Below are positions 48,132 to 48,731 of a stretch of 48,731 bases of DNA, piece by piece. The first letter of the stretch is position 1. Every line of letters begins with the position of its first letter. The DNA comes from Candidatus Microgenomates bacterium. GTDB lineage: Bacteria > Patescibacteriota > Microgenomatia > UBA1406 > GWC2-37-13. The notes below the pieces were generated by a model. It searched no databases, was not told the DNA's origin, and worked only from the letters and a program-made list of their open reading frames with translations. A program made the position numbers and the translations under genes. Location of the stretch: NCBI GenBank assembly GCA_023245215.1, contig JAHFKS010000004.1:1-48731 (forward strand), read 5' to 3'.

Positions 48132-48731
48132 ATGTATTTCGATTTTGGAAAAATCTTCAAGTTTCTCTTAATTCTTGCTTTAGGCATCGCCATCGGAGTC
48201 GGTACCATGAAAATTATTGAACGTTACAAAGCTCCAAAACAGACGGTCACAGTCGTTGGAACAGGAGAAGTCGACGCTGCCACCGACCAGGCAACAATCA
48301 GCATCCAGGTAACTGAAAAAAAAGACGCCCAAAAACTGAAAGACGCGTTAATTCAAATGGGAATTCCAGAAAGCCGGATCACCCAGTCAAGCTTTACACC
48401 GCCGATCTACCAAATGGGTGGAGCAACTATTGATAAGATGATGTATCCCCAACCAAATCCCAATCCGGCAACGGCTACGAGCTATACAGTTGTTCTCGAC
48501 TCTCTCAAAAATATTGAGAAAGTCTTTGCCGCTATTAACGCTAATCCTAATACGCAAATCACCAGTACTTACTATTCTTTGAACAAAAGAAAGGAATGGG
48601 AGGCGAAAGCCAAAGAAATGGCCCTGAATGACGCGCGTAATCAGATCGAATCGGTCGCCAAAATTAACCGGCTCCGCGTTGGCAAATTAGTATCACTGGA
48701 AGATGCCAATAATCCTAGGCCTTTTCAATTA
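48132..48731 (+). CDS. SIMPL-domain (DUF541) protein, partial
   Basis: This gene runs off the right edge, giving 200 codons. It has an N-terminal transmembrane segment (10-27), VTVVGTGEVDAATDQATISIQV, LIQMGIPESRITQ, TATSYTVVLDSLKNI and REWEAKAKEMALNDARNQIESVA-like sequence, matching SIMPL/DUF541 periplasmic or surface-oriented proteins of unknown role. It begins at ATG with CATATT just upstream. It is divergent from VKOR by 75 bp. Confidence 0.85.
   Translation, partial: MYFDFGKIFKFLLILALGIAIGVGTMKIIERYKAPKQTVTVVGTGEVDAATDQATISIQVTEKKDAQKLKDALIQMGIPESRITQSSFTPPIYQMGGATIDKMMYPQPNPNPATATSYTVVLDSLKNIEKVFAAINANPNTQITSTYYSLNKRKEWEAKAKEMALNDARNQIESVAKINRLRVGKLVSLEDANNPRPFQL

Overview
The window reads as bacterial chromosome from the Candidate Phyla Radiation (Patescibacteria), most probably a Microgenomates-like lineage. 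This placement is inferred from gene content and style, not from a marker tree. The signs are very compact, often overlapping genes, UGA used as a normal stop, many cell-surface and glycosyltransferase genes, a YfhO-like giant membrane protein, a lone VirD4-like ATPase, cohesin/dockerin surface proteins, and almost no metabolic pathways. Most of the window is moderately AT-rich. The block at about 5.5-7.3 kb contains a visibly GC-richer gene.

Layout. 1-2.1 kb: a partial gene, divergent tRNA-Thr and tRNA-His, then a three-gene operon ending in an [FeFe]-hydrogenase H-cluster-type protein. 2.1-5.4 kb: an alpha/beta hydrolase with a Cys nucleophile, a candidate orphan small RNA, an HAD phosphatase, a SpoU methyltransferase and an anchored surface protein. 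5.5-7.3 kb: an unusual island with a promoter, about 500 nt of dense long stems that look like a large structured RNA, a 55-aa membrane protein, a second structured leader, and a 246-aa membrane protein that shares a transmembrane motif with the first. 7.4-18 kb: a GT2 enzyme, a 1307-aa membrane protein, a VirD4-like ATPase, YchF, another GT2, peptide deformylase, a small dockerin protein, L28 and a site-2 protease.

18-28.4 kb is a surface-assembly locus. A minus-strand operon encodes cohesin-like and dockerin-like proteins, including one with a Hint (intein-like) domain whose signal peptide is broken by one base in a homopolymer. A Cys-rich repeat protein and a convergent pair of SLT-lysozyme-like proteins follow. 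28.4-31.2 kb holds an HTH protein and a three-gene coiled-coil/membrane operon of unknown role. 31.2-38.5 kb holds GalT-like, Pth, an XRE regulator, a run of four GT4 glycosyltransferases and a glutaredoxin-like protein. 38.5-48.7 kb holds two abutting tRNAs, a DUF2207 protein, a phosphoribosyltransferase, a zincin, a DHH phosphoesterase, small enzymes, tRNA-Leu and tRNA-Ser, an SDR, a VKOR and a partial SIMPL-domain protein.

Expression style. Many first genes have a -10-like hexamer (TATAAT, TATACT, TATCAT) only 6-9 nt before the start codon and no Shine-Dalgarno, which predicts leaderless mRNAs. At four divergent pairs the two -10 boxes overlap in one short palindrome with only 18-23 bp between start codons. 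Genes inside operons use ATGA/TAATG overlaps or ordinary Shine-Dalgarno sites. The best candidates for an undescribed system are the structured-RNA plus paired membrane-protein island (5.5-7.3 kb) and the Hint/cohesin/dockerin surface operon.
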